DNA from: Candidatus Poseidonia sp.
Lineage (GTDB): Archaea; Thermoplasmatota; Poseidoniia; Poseidoniales; Poseidoniaceae
Assembly (NCBI GenBank): GCA_030829545.1
Contig: JAURAI010000003.1
Location: forward strand, 1-64,000
Direction: 5' to 3'
DNA length: 64,000 bases
Below the pieces are notes generated by a model. It was not told the DNA's origin, did no database searches, and saw only the letters and a list, made by a program, of their open reading frames with translations. The position numbers were made by a program, and so were the translations under genes. The stretch's first letter is position 1; each line of letters begins with the position of its first letter. Shown in pieces: positions 49,451 through 63,738 of the stretch.

Positions 49451-52001
49451 ATGACCCAGATGAGGCCTTGGACTTCCGCACCACCTTGTTGACCTCTACG
49501 TTGATTTTATCGAGCAAAAGAGGACCCCATCCACGTTTTGCGAGGAGGTCCTGCCTGGTTTTTTCGCTCATGTTGAGAACGTCCTGCGGTTGGCGTAATC
49601 CCAACGCTGCAAGTTCACGAGCACGCTGTCTGCCAACATGTCGAATGTTGACGAGTTGGAGTAAATCAACCTTGCAACCGTGACGAACTCGCTGTTGGAG
49701 CGTGCTCATTTGTTGAACCAAATCAGCAATGACGCCCATGTGATCTTCCGAAAAGACATCGTCAGTCAACACGATGTGTTGGGCTCCTGCCAACAGCCAA
49801 CCCATCAAATCAACGCGGTGGTGGACATCACCCGGCGATACATCAAGGCGCCCTTCAAGGTCGCGCAAGGTGGTTTCCTCCGTCCATTCCTCAAGCAACC
49901 ATGCGCTCTTGATATCGCCCAACATCGCCTCAGCATATCCTGGTTCAATCAACAATTCGTCATCTGTTGCGTTTGCTTTGAGCCAGGTTGGTGAATTCAG
50001 CTCGAGATCAGCAGATTTCGCCCAAAGCGAGACGAAATCAGGGGTCGAAACCGCCAAGTGAAGAAGTCCAAAATCCGTGACTGGCCCGTTTTGTCTCACC
50101 GCTCGGCGTACTGCTCGCCGTAGGCCAGTTCGCATGATCGATGCTGAAAGAGGGTCGAGGTAGAGTTGAGTCACCCGCTCACCCATCACAGTTGCTTCAA
50201 AACGCATGTTCAGAGGGTCTTCTGCGGTAGGTTGAACCCATCCTCCCACGGAGCCAAGGGATGAAGCAGAGGTAAATCCAAGCCGCGGTTCGTCATGGGC
50301 AGAATGTTGTTTACGCTGAGGGGAAGAGGAGGATGGCTCTGGATTCCATGTCACCCCGTCAGTTGAATGGGCAGGTGTTGCCCAAAGTGGAAGCGAGTCA
50401 TTCCACGCTTCTTCCCCATCTTCGCTGACTTCGCTGTCCAACCAGTGCGGGGTAAAGTGTTCATCAAGGCCACATTTTCTGATAAAACGTTCCTCAACCA
50501 ACCAATCCAGCATCGTAGAAATTCGCTCTTTTAATTGGGAAGTCGGCATCGTAGAACCCAAGAAAGTCGACGAGAAGAAATGCTCAATCGTTCCTTTGTG
50601 CGTAAGGCCACCGGTTGCAATACTTGCCAGCAAATGCATGCGCATGGCGGGCTCTGATGCTAATTTTGAGGTGATGTCTTCGATGGGTCCGAAGAAGTAT
50701 CGGTCTGAAACCGCATCGGCTACTTCCCAACCGTCCGTGCCTTTGCAATACACCCACGCCTCACCACGTGTGTCGTATTTTGGACGCCCGGCTCGACCGA
50801 GCATTTGACGCACCTCCATGACTGGAAGGGGCCTGCTCATTCCATCGCCCCACCGCTTCAGGTCTCGTACCAAGACACGGCGGGCTGGAAGGTTCACTCC
50901 GGCAGCGAGGGTTGGGGTTGCGGTAAGAGCCACCAATAATCCTGATTTGAAGGCAGATTCAACGTCCTTTCGTTGAGCGGATGTGAGCCCTGCATGGTGA
51001 AAGCCCACGCCTCCAGAAAGGCAATGCGCTAGTTGCTCAGCAAGATTGGACTGGCTGCGCCCGGCAAGTTTTCCTGCGAGTGCTTCAAGTTGATTCAACC
51101 GTTCGGGGTCTTCATTTTGGAGGCGCTTTTTCACTCGTTTTGCAAGATTCTTCGCTTCGGATTGAGCACTCCTTCGGGTGCCGACGAACATCAGTACTTG
51201 GCTGGATTGGTTGAGACCATCGTCGACAACACTCCAAACAGGATGGCTCTTTAGACCTTCTAAGCGACGAGGCAAACTCAGTTCGTTCAGTTTTTCCTTT
51301 CCCCCCGAGGATTGAATTTTCCTCGGTTCAACATGAAAATCATGGAAGGTCGCATATTCGAGTGCGACGGGTCGCCAATCGGACTGAATTAAATCGGCCT
51401 TAAGCCAATCAGCAAGGGCTTGACAGTTTCCAACGGTAGCGGAGAGAGCTACGATTTGTGCATCTGGTTTGATGTGCCTGAGTCGAGTAAGATTAATTTC
51501 AAGGGTTGGACCTCGGGTTGAATCGTTCATAAGATGGAACTCATCGGCGACGACGCAGGTTAGATCTGTGACGAGTTCCGAACGATGTCGCAGCAAAGAA
51601 TCCAATTTTTCAGAGGTGCAAATCAAGATATTGCATTCGTCAATATTCTTTGCTTCAACGGTCGAATCTCCGATGCCCAATCCGATTTGGAGCCCCATGT
51701 GTTCAGCAATTTCTGAAAGTTCCTCGTACTTCTCCATGGCTAAGGCCTTCAGCGGGACGATGTAAATGGCCTTGGAACGTTGATGGCCTTCGCTCAGGCG
51801 TTGAACCATTGCCATGTAAGCAAGTAGCGACTTACCCGATGCAGTCGGAATAGCAACCAGTGTATTGCGTCCCGAAAGAATACTCGGTGCGGCCTCCGCT
51901 TGTGGTGGATGGAGTTGTTGAATTCCCCAGTTATCTTTCAGGAATGAGGTGAACAGAGGAGGCATTGAGAGCGAGTCAAGATCACGATTCACCCCGTCCA
52001 T
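49392..52001 (-). CDS. hel308: Hel308-type Ski2-like DNA helicase
   Basis: VAIPTASGKSLLAYMAMVQ; VVADEFHLMND; ALSATVGN; TPTLAAGVNLPARRVLVRDL; QMLGRAGRPKYD; C-terminal HhH VNIRHVGRQRARELAALGL. Confidence 0.92.
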   Translation of the reverse strand: MDGVNRDLDSLSMPPLFTSFLKDNWGIQQLHPPQAEAAPSILSGRNTLVAIPTASGKSLLAYMAMVQRLSEGHQRSKAIYIVPLKALAMEKYEELSEIAEHMGLQIGLGIGDSTVEAKNIDECNILICTSEKLDSLLRHRSELVTDLTCVVADEFHLMNDSTRGPTLEINLTRLRHIKPDAQIVALSATVGNCQALADWLKADLIQSDWRPVALEYATFHDFHVEPRKIQSSGGKEKLNELSLPRRLEGLKSHPVWSVVDDGLNQSSQVLMFVGTRRSAQSEAKNLAKRVKKRLQNEDPERLNQLEALAGKLAGRSQSNLAEQLAHCLSGGVGFHHAGLTSAQRKDVESAFKSGLLVALTATPTLAAGVNLPARRVLVRDLKRWGDGMSRPLPVMEVRQMLGRAGRPKYDTRGEAWVYCKGTDGWEVADAVSDRYFFGPIEDITSKLASEPAMRMHLLASIATGGLTHKGTIEHFFSSTFLGSTMPTSQLKERISTMLDWLVEERFIRKCGLDEHFTPHWLDSEVSEDGEEAWNDSLPLWATPAHSTDGVTWNPEPSSSSPQRKQHSAHDEPRLGFTSASSLGSVGGWVQPTAEDPLNMRFEATVMGERVTQLYLDPLSASIMRTGLRRAVRRAVRQNGPVTDFGLLHLAVSTPDFVSLWAKSADLELNSPTWLKANATDDELLIEPGYAEAMLGDIKSAWLLEEWTEETTLRDLEGRLDVSPGDVHHRVDLMGWLLAGAQHIVLTDDVFSEDHMGVIADLVQQMSTLQQRVRHGCKVDLLQLVNIRHVGRQRARELAALGLRQPQDVLNMSEKTRQDLLAKRGWGPLLLDKINVEVNKVVRKSKASSGSFEQARRDDLPLDGERSEDD

Positions 52002-52089
52002 GACCCTTCATTGGCGGCAACGGTTCAAAAGGACAACGGCATGGATTCAAGGCCGACATCCCTAAGTCCCACCTCCTCATGGTTACGCC

Positions 52090-52704
52090 ATGAGCGACGA
52101 CATTGAAGCAATGGTCGAAGAACGCCTTGCCGTCTTTGAAGACGAGCCTGACCTCAATGACTGGGTCGAAGTCATGTGCGGCGCAGCCATGGCTGTACTG
52201 GGAATTTTTCACCTCATTGAACCGGGTGAACTCGTTAACCCAGATGTGATGCGATGGTTTGCAGCAGCAGTTACTGCAGCAGGGGCTGTTTGGGCCGGGC
52301 ACGGACTCAAAGACATGGCAGTGAAGGAGGTTCGCCGCTCCATTGCTCTTCTTGAAATGGCAAACTCAGACGATGGCGTCGACACTGGATTGATTCGTGA
52401 CGTCCTGATGAACCAAGAAGCCTACCAGGAGTTCCTTGTCCACGCTTACGACGCCGCATGGGAAGACGGCGTGATTACCGAAGAGGAGCTCAAAGAACTC
52501 AAATCATTCCAGAGAGCATTGGGCATCTCCGACGAAGAAGCGGCAGAGTTGAACGTCAAGGCAGCGATCAAGTCAGCAGCAGCAGACGGAGAAATCACCA
52601 AGGAAGAAGCAAAATCGATTGACAGGGCAGCGCAGGATGCGAAAATGACACCTGATGAAGTCACTGAAGCGGTGAGCGAAGAACTCGAGAAGAAAAAGAA
52701 GTGA
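52090..52704 (+). CDS. Membrane protein with C-terminal TerB-like helical domain
   Basis: TM-like VMCGAAMAVLGIFHLI and FAAAVTAAGAVWAG; then AAWEDGVITEEELKELKSFQRALGISDEEAAELNVKAAIKSAAADGEITKEEAKSI. Confidence 0.5.
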   Translation: MSDDIEAMVEERLAVFEDEPDLNDWVEVMCGAAMAVLGIFHLIEPGELVNPDVMRWFAAAVTAAGAVWAGHGLKDMAVKEVRRSIALLEMANSDDGVDTGLIRDVLMNQEAYQEFLVHAYDAAWEDGVITEEELKELKSFQRALGISDEEAAELNVKAAIKSAAADGEITKEEAKSIDRAAQDAKMTPDEVTEAVSEELEKKKK

Positions 52705-54759
52705 TTAGTTCCACTTCCCTGATTGACGAGCGAAGGATTCCGCAAGTCGTTGTGCTTGAGTAAAACGGCGGACTTCGAAACTTGTTGCAACAATGCCGAG
52801 GATGAGACCGAGCCACATGAGAAGGGGCCCATAGGGCGTGAGACCTTCTGCGTTCTTGATATCCCATTCTCCCACGAGGTCACCAGAATCAAAGCCGTTC
52901 GATGGCAAGAATGTAACGTCCAATAAATCAAGGTCACAATCACAAAGGCTGATTGAAATACGTTCTGGGAACAAGGAACCTTGCAAGAGCACCCAATCAT
53001 TTTCATCAATGGAGGCCGGTCGAGTTGCCCAAGCAGGAGCATTCACTGACCCCGTGGATTGTGTAGAGACCATCTCTGCATTGAGATGGAATACCGATGA
53101 TTGTGGCAATTCATCAACCACCAGTAAGGCTTCGAGCATCAAGAGGTCAAGAAGCAAGGAACGCCCTGCAAGGAGAATGAAACGAATCGTTTGGTCCTCC
53201 AACATTCCAGTATTCGTCCCTTGGGTTTGACCCACTGCAACTTGGCTGAAAATAACTTGATCCAAACGGAGGTCTTCCAGTTCAGGTACAATCAGTTGCC
53301 AACGACCATCATCAAGCGGTATTGCTTTTTCTATAGAGAGCCTCATCTTCAAGGTCTCACCTGGCAACATGCCCCAAGTAGACCCGGTGTGAGTGAGGAG
53401 CGTTTGGTCTGGAACGCCTGGCGATGAAACATCCCAGAGTTGTTGAAGACGCATTTCAATGAGGTCATCGAGCGTAATTTCATTGTCGTATTGAGCCTCA
53501 TCTGCCATGGCAAAGATCGGGTGTAAGATACCACCAATGAGTAACATGATGACACCGGGAACGAACAATCCGAACCGAAGACCGTAGGATGTTGTAGGAC
53601 GTGCTGCAACAAAAAGGAAGACTCCGAACATGATGACTGCAAGGATGAGCAGCGCTAAGCCTTGCTCGTGAAGGACATAGGGTCGGTCGACATCTCCGAG
53701 TAAAGCAACTCCATGCGGATAATAACTCTCGGATGCAAAGCCACTTGGATCAGTTGGCCCGAGACTCTCATAGCCAAATACGCCCGACCAAGTGTAGGAT
53801 TGGAATTTATCGGTAGAACCGTGGAGACAAAGCGAGTAATCTCCGGTTGGTAATGCCCTCCATCTGTAGGTCATTTTCACCGAATCACCGTCATCTTCAA
53901 CGATGACATCCGGCTGTGGGGAAAGACGACCAGCAGAGGTAATGAGGTCTGGAACAGGATGTGGTTGTTCCAATTCAAGAGGGACATTTTGCCATTCAAT
54001 CATGAGGCGGAGCACCTCATGGGTCTCAATTTCAAACGACCAGCAGTCATAATCATCGCCAACCAAAGCACCTGCATGAATGTCTTCAAAGAGCGTTGAT
54101 ACGGGCTGTGTTCTTGAAGATGGTTCGTCGCTATTCGCGTTTTGTGGATCAATTGACCAAGGTATATCCATCTTCAAAAAGGAGCCCCCGCGCATGTTTA
54201 ACTCCCATGTTCCCGGGCGGTCAATGGTTGCGGTGATAATCAGGCGAATGGGGTCATCTAACCACATGACTCGGCCAGATGATTGAGAAAGGGATTCATC
54301 GCTCAGAGTATAGGGCTCGTAAGTATTGGAGGGAAGGAGAGTTTGGTCGAAGGACCAGACATTGACGTTTTGACCGAGAATAAGGCGTACTTCCATAGCG
54401 GGGCGGAACAAAGCACCAGCCTCGGTTTGGTGACGGAAATCCAATTCAAATTCGCCCAACAACTCAGGCAGCACTGCGATATGGTCCTGCCCGGGGTCTG
54501 CATCAAATTCAAAGGTCACTTGTTCGGTCTGAAAGGTGTTAGCAAAGGACTGTTCAGAGACTTTCTCCTCACCTACTGGCGTGGGCGTCAATACACAATC
54601 GTTGTCGGAACGGCAAGAAAGGTAGAGATCTCCGCCCTCGCTGGCCATCACGAGACCTGCCGAAGCAGGTGTGACAGCGGCGTAAGAGACCGTTGAGAGT
54701 ATGAAAACCACGACCAGAAAAAAGGAATGACTCCAAAATGGCTTCATTGACATGCTCAC
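52705..54759 (-). CDS. Large secreted/membrane protein with signal peptide and several TM segments
   Basis: FWSHSFFLVVVFILSTVSYAAVTPASA N-terminus; internal LALLILAVIMFGVFLFVAA; C-terminal GPLLMWLGLILGIVATSFEV. Confidence 0.5.
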   Translation of the reverse strand: MSMSMKPFWSHSFFLVVVFILSTVSYAAVTPASAGLVMASEGGDLYLSCRSDNDCVLTPTPVGEEKVSEQSFANTFQTEQVTFEFDADPGQDHIAVLPELLGEFELDFRHQTEAGALFRPAMEVRLILGQNVNVWSFDQTLLPSNTYEPYTLSDESLSQSSGRVMWLDDPIRLIITATIDRPGTWELNMRGGSFLKMDIPWSIDPQNANSDEPSSRTQPVSTLFEDIHAGALVGDDYDCWSFEIETHEVLRLMIEWQNVPLELEQPHPVPDLITSAGRLSPQPDVIVEDDGDSVKMTYRWRALPTGDYSLCLHGSTDKFQSYTWSGVFGYESLGPTDPSGFASESYYPHGVALLGDVDRPYVLHEQGLALLILAVIMFGVFLFVAARPTTSYGLRFGLFVPGVIMLLIGGILHPIFAMADEAQYDNEITLDDLIEMRLQQLWDVSSPGVPDQTLLTHTGSTWGMLPGETLKMRLSIEKAIPLDDGRWQLIVPELEDLRLDQVIFSQVAVGQTQGTNTGMLEDQTIRFILLAGRSLLLDLLMLEALLVVDELPQSSVFHLNAEMVSTQSTGSVNAPAWATRPASIDENDWVLLQGSLFPERISISLCDCDLDLLDVTFLPSNGFDSGDLVGEWDIKNAEGLTPYGPLLMWLGLILGIVATSFEVRRFTQAQRLAESFARQSGKWN

Positions 54760-54800
54760 CTCTCTTTTTTCGAGTCGGTCATGCTATTTCATTGAGAGTC

Positions 54801-55328
54801 CTACATGGGCCGGTCTTCGAGCAATTTACGGCATTTTCGGCACTGGAACTTTCCGTTACTTTTTCGCTGGCGGGGGTAGGATTCTTCGCATGACGGGCAA
54901 TACCAAAGCCATCGAGCACGACCGAGCCGCATCGCATGGGTAAAAGATTGGCCCATTCCTGCAGCAGTACGATTTGGCCATTGTGCTTCAAGTGCACGGA
55001 AGGTACGATCGTGTGCCCTGAAACCAAGGACATGGAGAAATTCATGGAACAGAACAAATGCCCCATAATCGCCCCATGCTTCGTCAAAAAGGCGCGGGTG
55101 TAATTCTACAACCTCAACCTTGAGATTGCCGTCATCAGCACGTATCCATCGAGTTACACCATGACGTTGAGTTGCACTTTTTCGAAGGAGGCCAAGCGGC
55201 ACGGTTAGAAGTTCTCGTGTATCGGTTAATGCGAAGGTGTCCATCGTTTCAAGAACTGAGATGACTCGAAGTCTCAATTGCTCGAGACCTTCCCGTTGTT
55301 CTCGACTTGGCTGAACCATGCATGTCAC
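54801..55328 (-). CDS. SprT/Spartan-like zinc metalloprotease with C-terminal zinc ribbon
   Basis: FVLFHEFLHVLGFRAHDRTFRALEAQWP (HExxH) and WYCPSCEESYPRQRKSNGKFQCRKCRKLL. Confidence 0.75.
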   Translation of the reverse strand: MTCMVQPSREQREGLEQLRLRVISVLETMDTFALTDTRELLTVPLGLLRKSATQRHGVTRWIRADDGNLKVEVVELHPRLFDEAWGDYGAFVLFHEFLHVLGFRAHDRTFRALEAQWPNRTAAGMGQSFTHAMRLGRARWLWYCPSCEESYPRQRKSNGKFQCRKCRKLLEDRPM

Positions 55329-55853
55329 CTAAGACCAGCGATGATAGGCAGGGTGGCCTTTTTTCACCGCTACAAAGAGACCTTTGCCGGTCGCACACAG
55401 TTTCCCTTCGGCTTCTAGGGTTAGATTCACTTCTGCACGGTCATCGCTTAAGGATTCAATTTGACTCACGATTGTTAGTGGTACCCCCAGGGGTGTTGGG
55501 CGGCGTAATTGAACGGTGTAAGAAGCCGTGACGGTGCAGGGTGGTTCAGATTCCTCTGAGGCATCCATCAAAGCAACAGCTGCAGTCCAATTCCCGTGGC
55601 AGTCGAGCAATGTCCCGATGATGCCACCGTTGATCATTCCGGGGAAGGCTTGGTGATGGATTTCAGGCGTAAATTCCATCCGCAAGCCATTCTCAATACG
55701 GTAGGATTCGATTTGCAAGCCCTCTTCATTAGCCGGCCCACAACCGAAACATATCGATGAAGGAGCAAAGGCCTGTTGTACACTCACTCGGTCCATAGAG
55801 AACCGAGATGGAGGGCGCTTGATGATTCTTCCCACCTCAGGAAGCGTGCGCAT
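55329..55853 (-). CDS. PaaI-like hotdog thioesterase family protein
   Basis: SICFGCGPANEEGLQIESYRI...FPGMINGGIIGTLLDCHGNWTAAVALMD...ASYTVQLRRPTPLG. Confidence 0.75.
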   Translation of the reverse strand: MRTLPEVGRIIKRPPSRFSMDRVSVQQAFAPSSICFGCGPANEEGLQIESYRIENGLRMEFTPEIHHQAFPGMINGGIIGTLLDCHGNWTAAVALMDASEESEPPCTVTASYTVQLRRPTPLGVPLTIVSQIESLSDDRAEVNLTLEAEGKLCATGKGLFVAVKKGHPAYHRWS

Positions 55854-55884
55854 GGTTCTTGAATCGGGTGAACCTCCCACCACC

Positions 55885-57195
55885 ATGGCCAAGCGGAAAA
55901 AGAAGACCATCCGCAAGGTTCGCGTGGCTCACGAATTACCGGAACGGAGGAAAATCGCCATTGAAGAGGCGATGAAGGCACACAAAACAGAAGACCGTCC
56001 GGAATGGGATCGAGGTTCAGATTGGGGCGAAATCCGCTTTTATCGAAAGCGAATCAAGCCCGGCACATTGCGAACAGTCAAGATGCCGCTGCTCAACGTC
56101 AACCTCGGAGATAGTTGGCCCGTTCCAGTAACGGTCATCCACGGGGCACGTCCTGGACCGTGTATCACGATCCTTGGAGGAATTCACGGCGATGAACTCA
56201 CGGGCCCATCCGCATGCACCCATCTTCTCAGCAATCCATTTACCGACGAGGGTCGACCTCTTGACCCCAAAACAATGGCTGGTACCCTTCGCATCGTCCC
56301 CGTTGTCAACCTGCCCGGATACCGTGGCAAGTCACGTTATTTCCCAGACGGCCGAGACCTGAACCGTCAATTCCCTGGAAATGCAGGAGGCTCGACGACC
56401 AAACGAGTTGCAGCCCAAGTTTGGAACCACCTGGTTGAAGACAGCGATGCGATTATCGACCTGCACAGCGCTGCGAAGGGAAGAACAAATATGCCGCAAA
56501 TACGCGTTGATATGACGCATACAAGTTCATACTTACTTGCGAAATCCTTCGGTATTGAAATCCTCCTAGACTCCATCGCACCAAAGGGAACGTTGCGCCG
56601 TTCTGCAAATGCCATAGACATCCCAGTCATCACCTACGAAGGCGGTGGAGCTGATTTCCTCGGAGACCAATCTGTCAAAGTAGCCGTTCACGGCGTGATG
56701 AATGCACTTCGTTCATTGCGCATGATTCCAGGAAACCCTCAGCGACCTAAATTCCGCATCATGGCAAGCGGCTCAATTTGGTTGAGAGCCGGGGAAGGCG
56801 GTCTTTTGGACATGTTTGTTACCGCTGGAAACGTCATGCGAGAAGGTGAGGTTGTAGCGACCATCTCAGACCCGGCGACTCCCGGGATGACCGTTGATAT
56901 CGTTGCCCCAGAGGACGGTCTTATCATCGGAGCAGCGACCAATCCTTTTACTTCAGCAGGAATGCCAGTTGGGCATTTCCTTCCAATCTCCAAGCATTTC
57001 TCACTCCTTGAAGAACAGATTGATAAAAACGGCCGTTTTATCATCAATGGAAGTCAAGAACACCCCGTCTGGCGTGAAGAACATGAAATTAACGAAATTT
57101 CACTTGAAGGCGAATGGAGTGGAGGCGTGATCGACTCAGAATGGATCAACTCTAACTTGACCAATGAGGAAAGTGAGGCTGAAGAAGCCTCTTGA
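55885..57195 (+). CDS. Succinylglutamate desuccinylase/aspartoacylase (AstE/AspA) family zinc hydrolase
   Basis: ITILGGIHGDELTGPSACTHLL; GRDLNRQFPGNAGG; AIIDLHSAAKGR; start MAKRKKKTIRK at 55885. Confidence 0.8.
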   Translation: MAKRKKKTIRKVRVAHELPERRKIAIEEAMKAHKTEDRPEWDRGSDWGEIRFYRKRIKPGTLRTVKMPLLNVNLGDSWPVPVTVIHGARPGPCITILGGIHGDELTGPSACTHLLSNPFTDEGRPLDPKTMAGTLRIVPVVNLPGYRGKSRYFPDGRDLNRQFPGNAGGSTTKRVAAQVWNHLVEDSDAIIDLHSAAKGRTNMPQIRVDMTHTSSYLLAKSFGIEILLDSIAPKGTLRRSANAIDIPVITYEGGGADFLGDQSVKVAVHGVMNALRSLRMIPGNPQRPKFRIMASGSIWLRAGEGGLLDMFVTAGNVMREGEVVATISDPATPGMTVDIVAPEDGLIIGAATNPFTSAGMPVGHFLPISKHFSLLEEQIDKNGRFIINGSQEHPVWREEHEINEISLEGEWSGGVIDSEWINSNLTNEESEAEEAS

Positions 57196-57253
57196 CCAAT
57201 TGGAAGGGAAAAGATTGAACCGCGCGGTCAAATTACATAGGAATTGAATCCCT

Positions 57254-57415
57254 ATGCCAGTTGATCTAATACCCGACCAAGTGATCGAAAATCTTCTCGA
57301 GGATGTTGGCAACAAACTTGATGAAAAGTACGGAAAAAAGGACTGGGTGAAGCGAGGGTATTGGCTTCTCGTGGTCGTCTTCCTCTCAGTACCAGTGGTC
57401 TACTTTTTTTGGTGA
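57254..57415 (+). CDS. 53-aa protein with a C-terminal transmembrane segment
   Basis: Below ORF-track cutoff. MPVDLIPDQVIENLLEDVGNKLDEKYGKKDWVKRGYWLLVVVFLSVPVVYFFW*. Confidence 0.5.
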   Translation: MPVDLIPDQVIENLLEDVGNKLDEKYGKKDWVKRGYWLLVVVFLSVPVVYFFW

Positions 57416-57424
57416 AAACCGCTG

Positions 57425-58690
57425 TTACTGGCTGGCAAAGGCTGAAACAACTGCGTGAATTTCCTCATCCTGCATGTTTCGCTTCTGGCTCTTCGCCACC
57501 TCAAAGAGATGGGCTACTAATTCATCTTCAGCCTCAATTCCATGTTGCTCAAGCCACCAAACGATGTTTGACCTACCGGACATATGGCCGATACGGATGA
57601 CCTGCTTGAGACCGAAATCACCTGCAGGGACGCCGGAATAAACGCGGTCTGCTAACCAATCATCGCCCTTTCTCATGGCTTTGATGACGGCCGAGGCGTG
57701 AACGCCCGTTCCTGTTTCAAAGGCATCCTCGCCAAAGACCGGGTAATTTCGAGGCAGTGGGACTTCGATGTATTCATTCGCTTTTTGCATGTAAGCATCG
57801 AGCAGTGTCAGGTCGTTGTCAATAACGCCCATGAGTTTGAGGTTCACGAGAGTTTGGTCAAGTGGTGCATTGCCAGCACGTTCACCAACGCCAAGGGCTG
57901 TTCCGTGGATAACGTCAGCCCCTGCTTCAACCGCAGCGATGTTGTTAGCCACGCCAAGGCCACGATCTTGGTGACCGTGCCAGTTGACCTCAATGTCCCT
58001 GCGTTGATAGCCTGCATCTTTGATGACTTCCTCATCGATAAAGGCCAAGAGGCGTTTCACACCATTGGGAGTTACATGCCCGCACGTGTCACATATACAG
58101 AGACGACGCACGCCCAATTCCATGGCACGTTGATAGATTTTCTTGACATCTTCGGGATTCGAACGGGTGGTATCTTCTGTTACGAACATAACTGGTACGT
58201 CATTTTCAACAGCGTAGGATACCGCACCTTCCATGGTCGTCATCAACTTGTCCATGGTCCAGCCTTCGGTATATTGCCGAATGGGACTTGTGCCAAGGAA
58301 TGCTGATGCTTGGATTTCCATCTCGTGCTTGGCTTGCATTTCAACCAAAGGTTCAATGTCACCCATCAGGGTACGAACTGCCGCACCTGGACGGATGGAG
58401 TATCCATTTTCACGGATGTGAGTCAACATGGCATCGATGTGATTGCGATGGAAGGGTCCTGCACCTGGTAGGCCCAAATCGACTTTTTGAATGCCGAGTT
58501 GTTCCATGTAGCCAAGAAGTTCAATCTTCTGCTCAATGGTTGGGTTTCGTGCACTTGGGCTTTGAAGTCCGTCACGCAACGTTTCGTCATCAAACCATAC
58601 GCCATGAGGATGATTTGCAGGTTGGCGATTGAATTCATAATCGACTTCGTTCCAATCGTATATGAGAGACCGTTCATCCATGAGATTCAC
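57425..58690 (-). CDS. Isopropylmalate/homocitrate synthase family protein
   Basis: GVWFDDETLRDGLQSPSARN; ICDTCGHVTPNGVKRLLAFI; EVNWHGHQDRGLGVANNIAAVEAGADVIHGTALGVGERAGNAPLDQTLVNL. Confidence 0.82.
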   Translation of the reverse strand: MNLMDERSLIYDWNEVDYEFNRQPANHPHGVWFDDETLRDGLQSPSARNPTIEQKIELLGYMEQLGIQKVDLGLPGAGPFHRNHIDAMLTHIRENGYSIRPGAAVRTLMGDIEPLVEMQAKHEMEIQASAFLGTSPIRQYTEGWTMDKLMTTMEGAVSYAVENDVPVMFVTEDTTRSNPEDVKKIYQRAMELGVRRLCICDTCGHVTPNGVKRLLAFIDEEVIKDAGYQRRDIEVNWHGHQDRGLGVANNIAAVEAGADVIHGTALGVGERAGNAPLDQTLVNLKLMGVIDNDLTLLDAYMQKANEYIEVPLPRNYPVFGEDAFETGTGVHASAVIKAMRKGDDWLADRVYSGVPAGDFGLKQVIRIGHMSGRSNIVWWLEQHGIEAEDELVAHLFEVAKSQKRNMQDEEIHAVVSAFASQ

Positions 58691-58770
58691 CTGCCGGACA
58701 GAAGGGTGCCGACTAATCCACTATGGGGTGGCTTCCCGTTTGAATGCGTCGCTTGAAGGCTATGGCTTCT

Positions 58771-63496
<4,726 letters not shown>

Positions 63497-63556
63497 TCAA
63501 AATTCACATCCCCCCCTATAAATTCTACTTACCATGAAGGGGTATAAACCTACCTC

Positions 63557-63617
63557 TTTTTCACCATCAAAAACGACGCATTGAAAGCGAATTTGTGGCG
63601 TCGGAGAAGGTGAAAAA
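63557..63617. other. Two-tier inverted repeat in the gyrB/aroD divergent intergenic region
   Basis: tttttcacc (63557-63565) pairs with ggtgaaaaa (63609-63617); inner cgacgc (63574-63579) pairs with gcgtcg (63598-63603). Confidence 0.55.
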
Positions 63618-63738
63618 ACCATGATTTCTAAGAATCCAAAAGAGCATCACAATATTCCAATGTTTGAACTCCAAAATCCCCGAGCTTTGGCTACTATTTG
63701 ATACGAGAGCGTTAAGAAGAGGACACGGGTGGGCAATG

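Noticed and set aside
57698-58306. 202-aa plus-strand ORF within the isopropylmalate-synthase-like gene
   Set aside because: Antisense shadow; no family signal.
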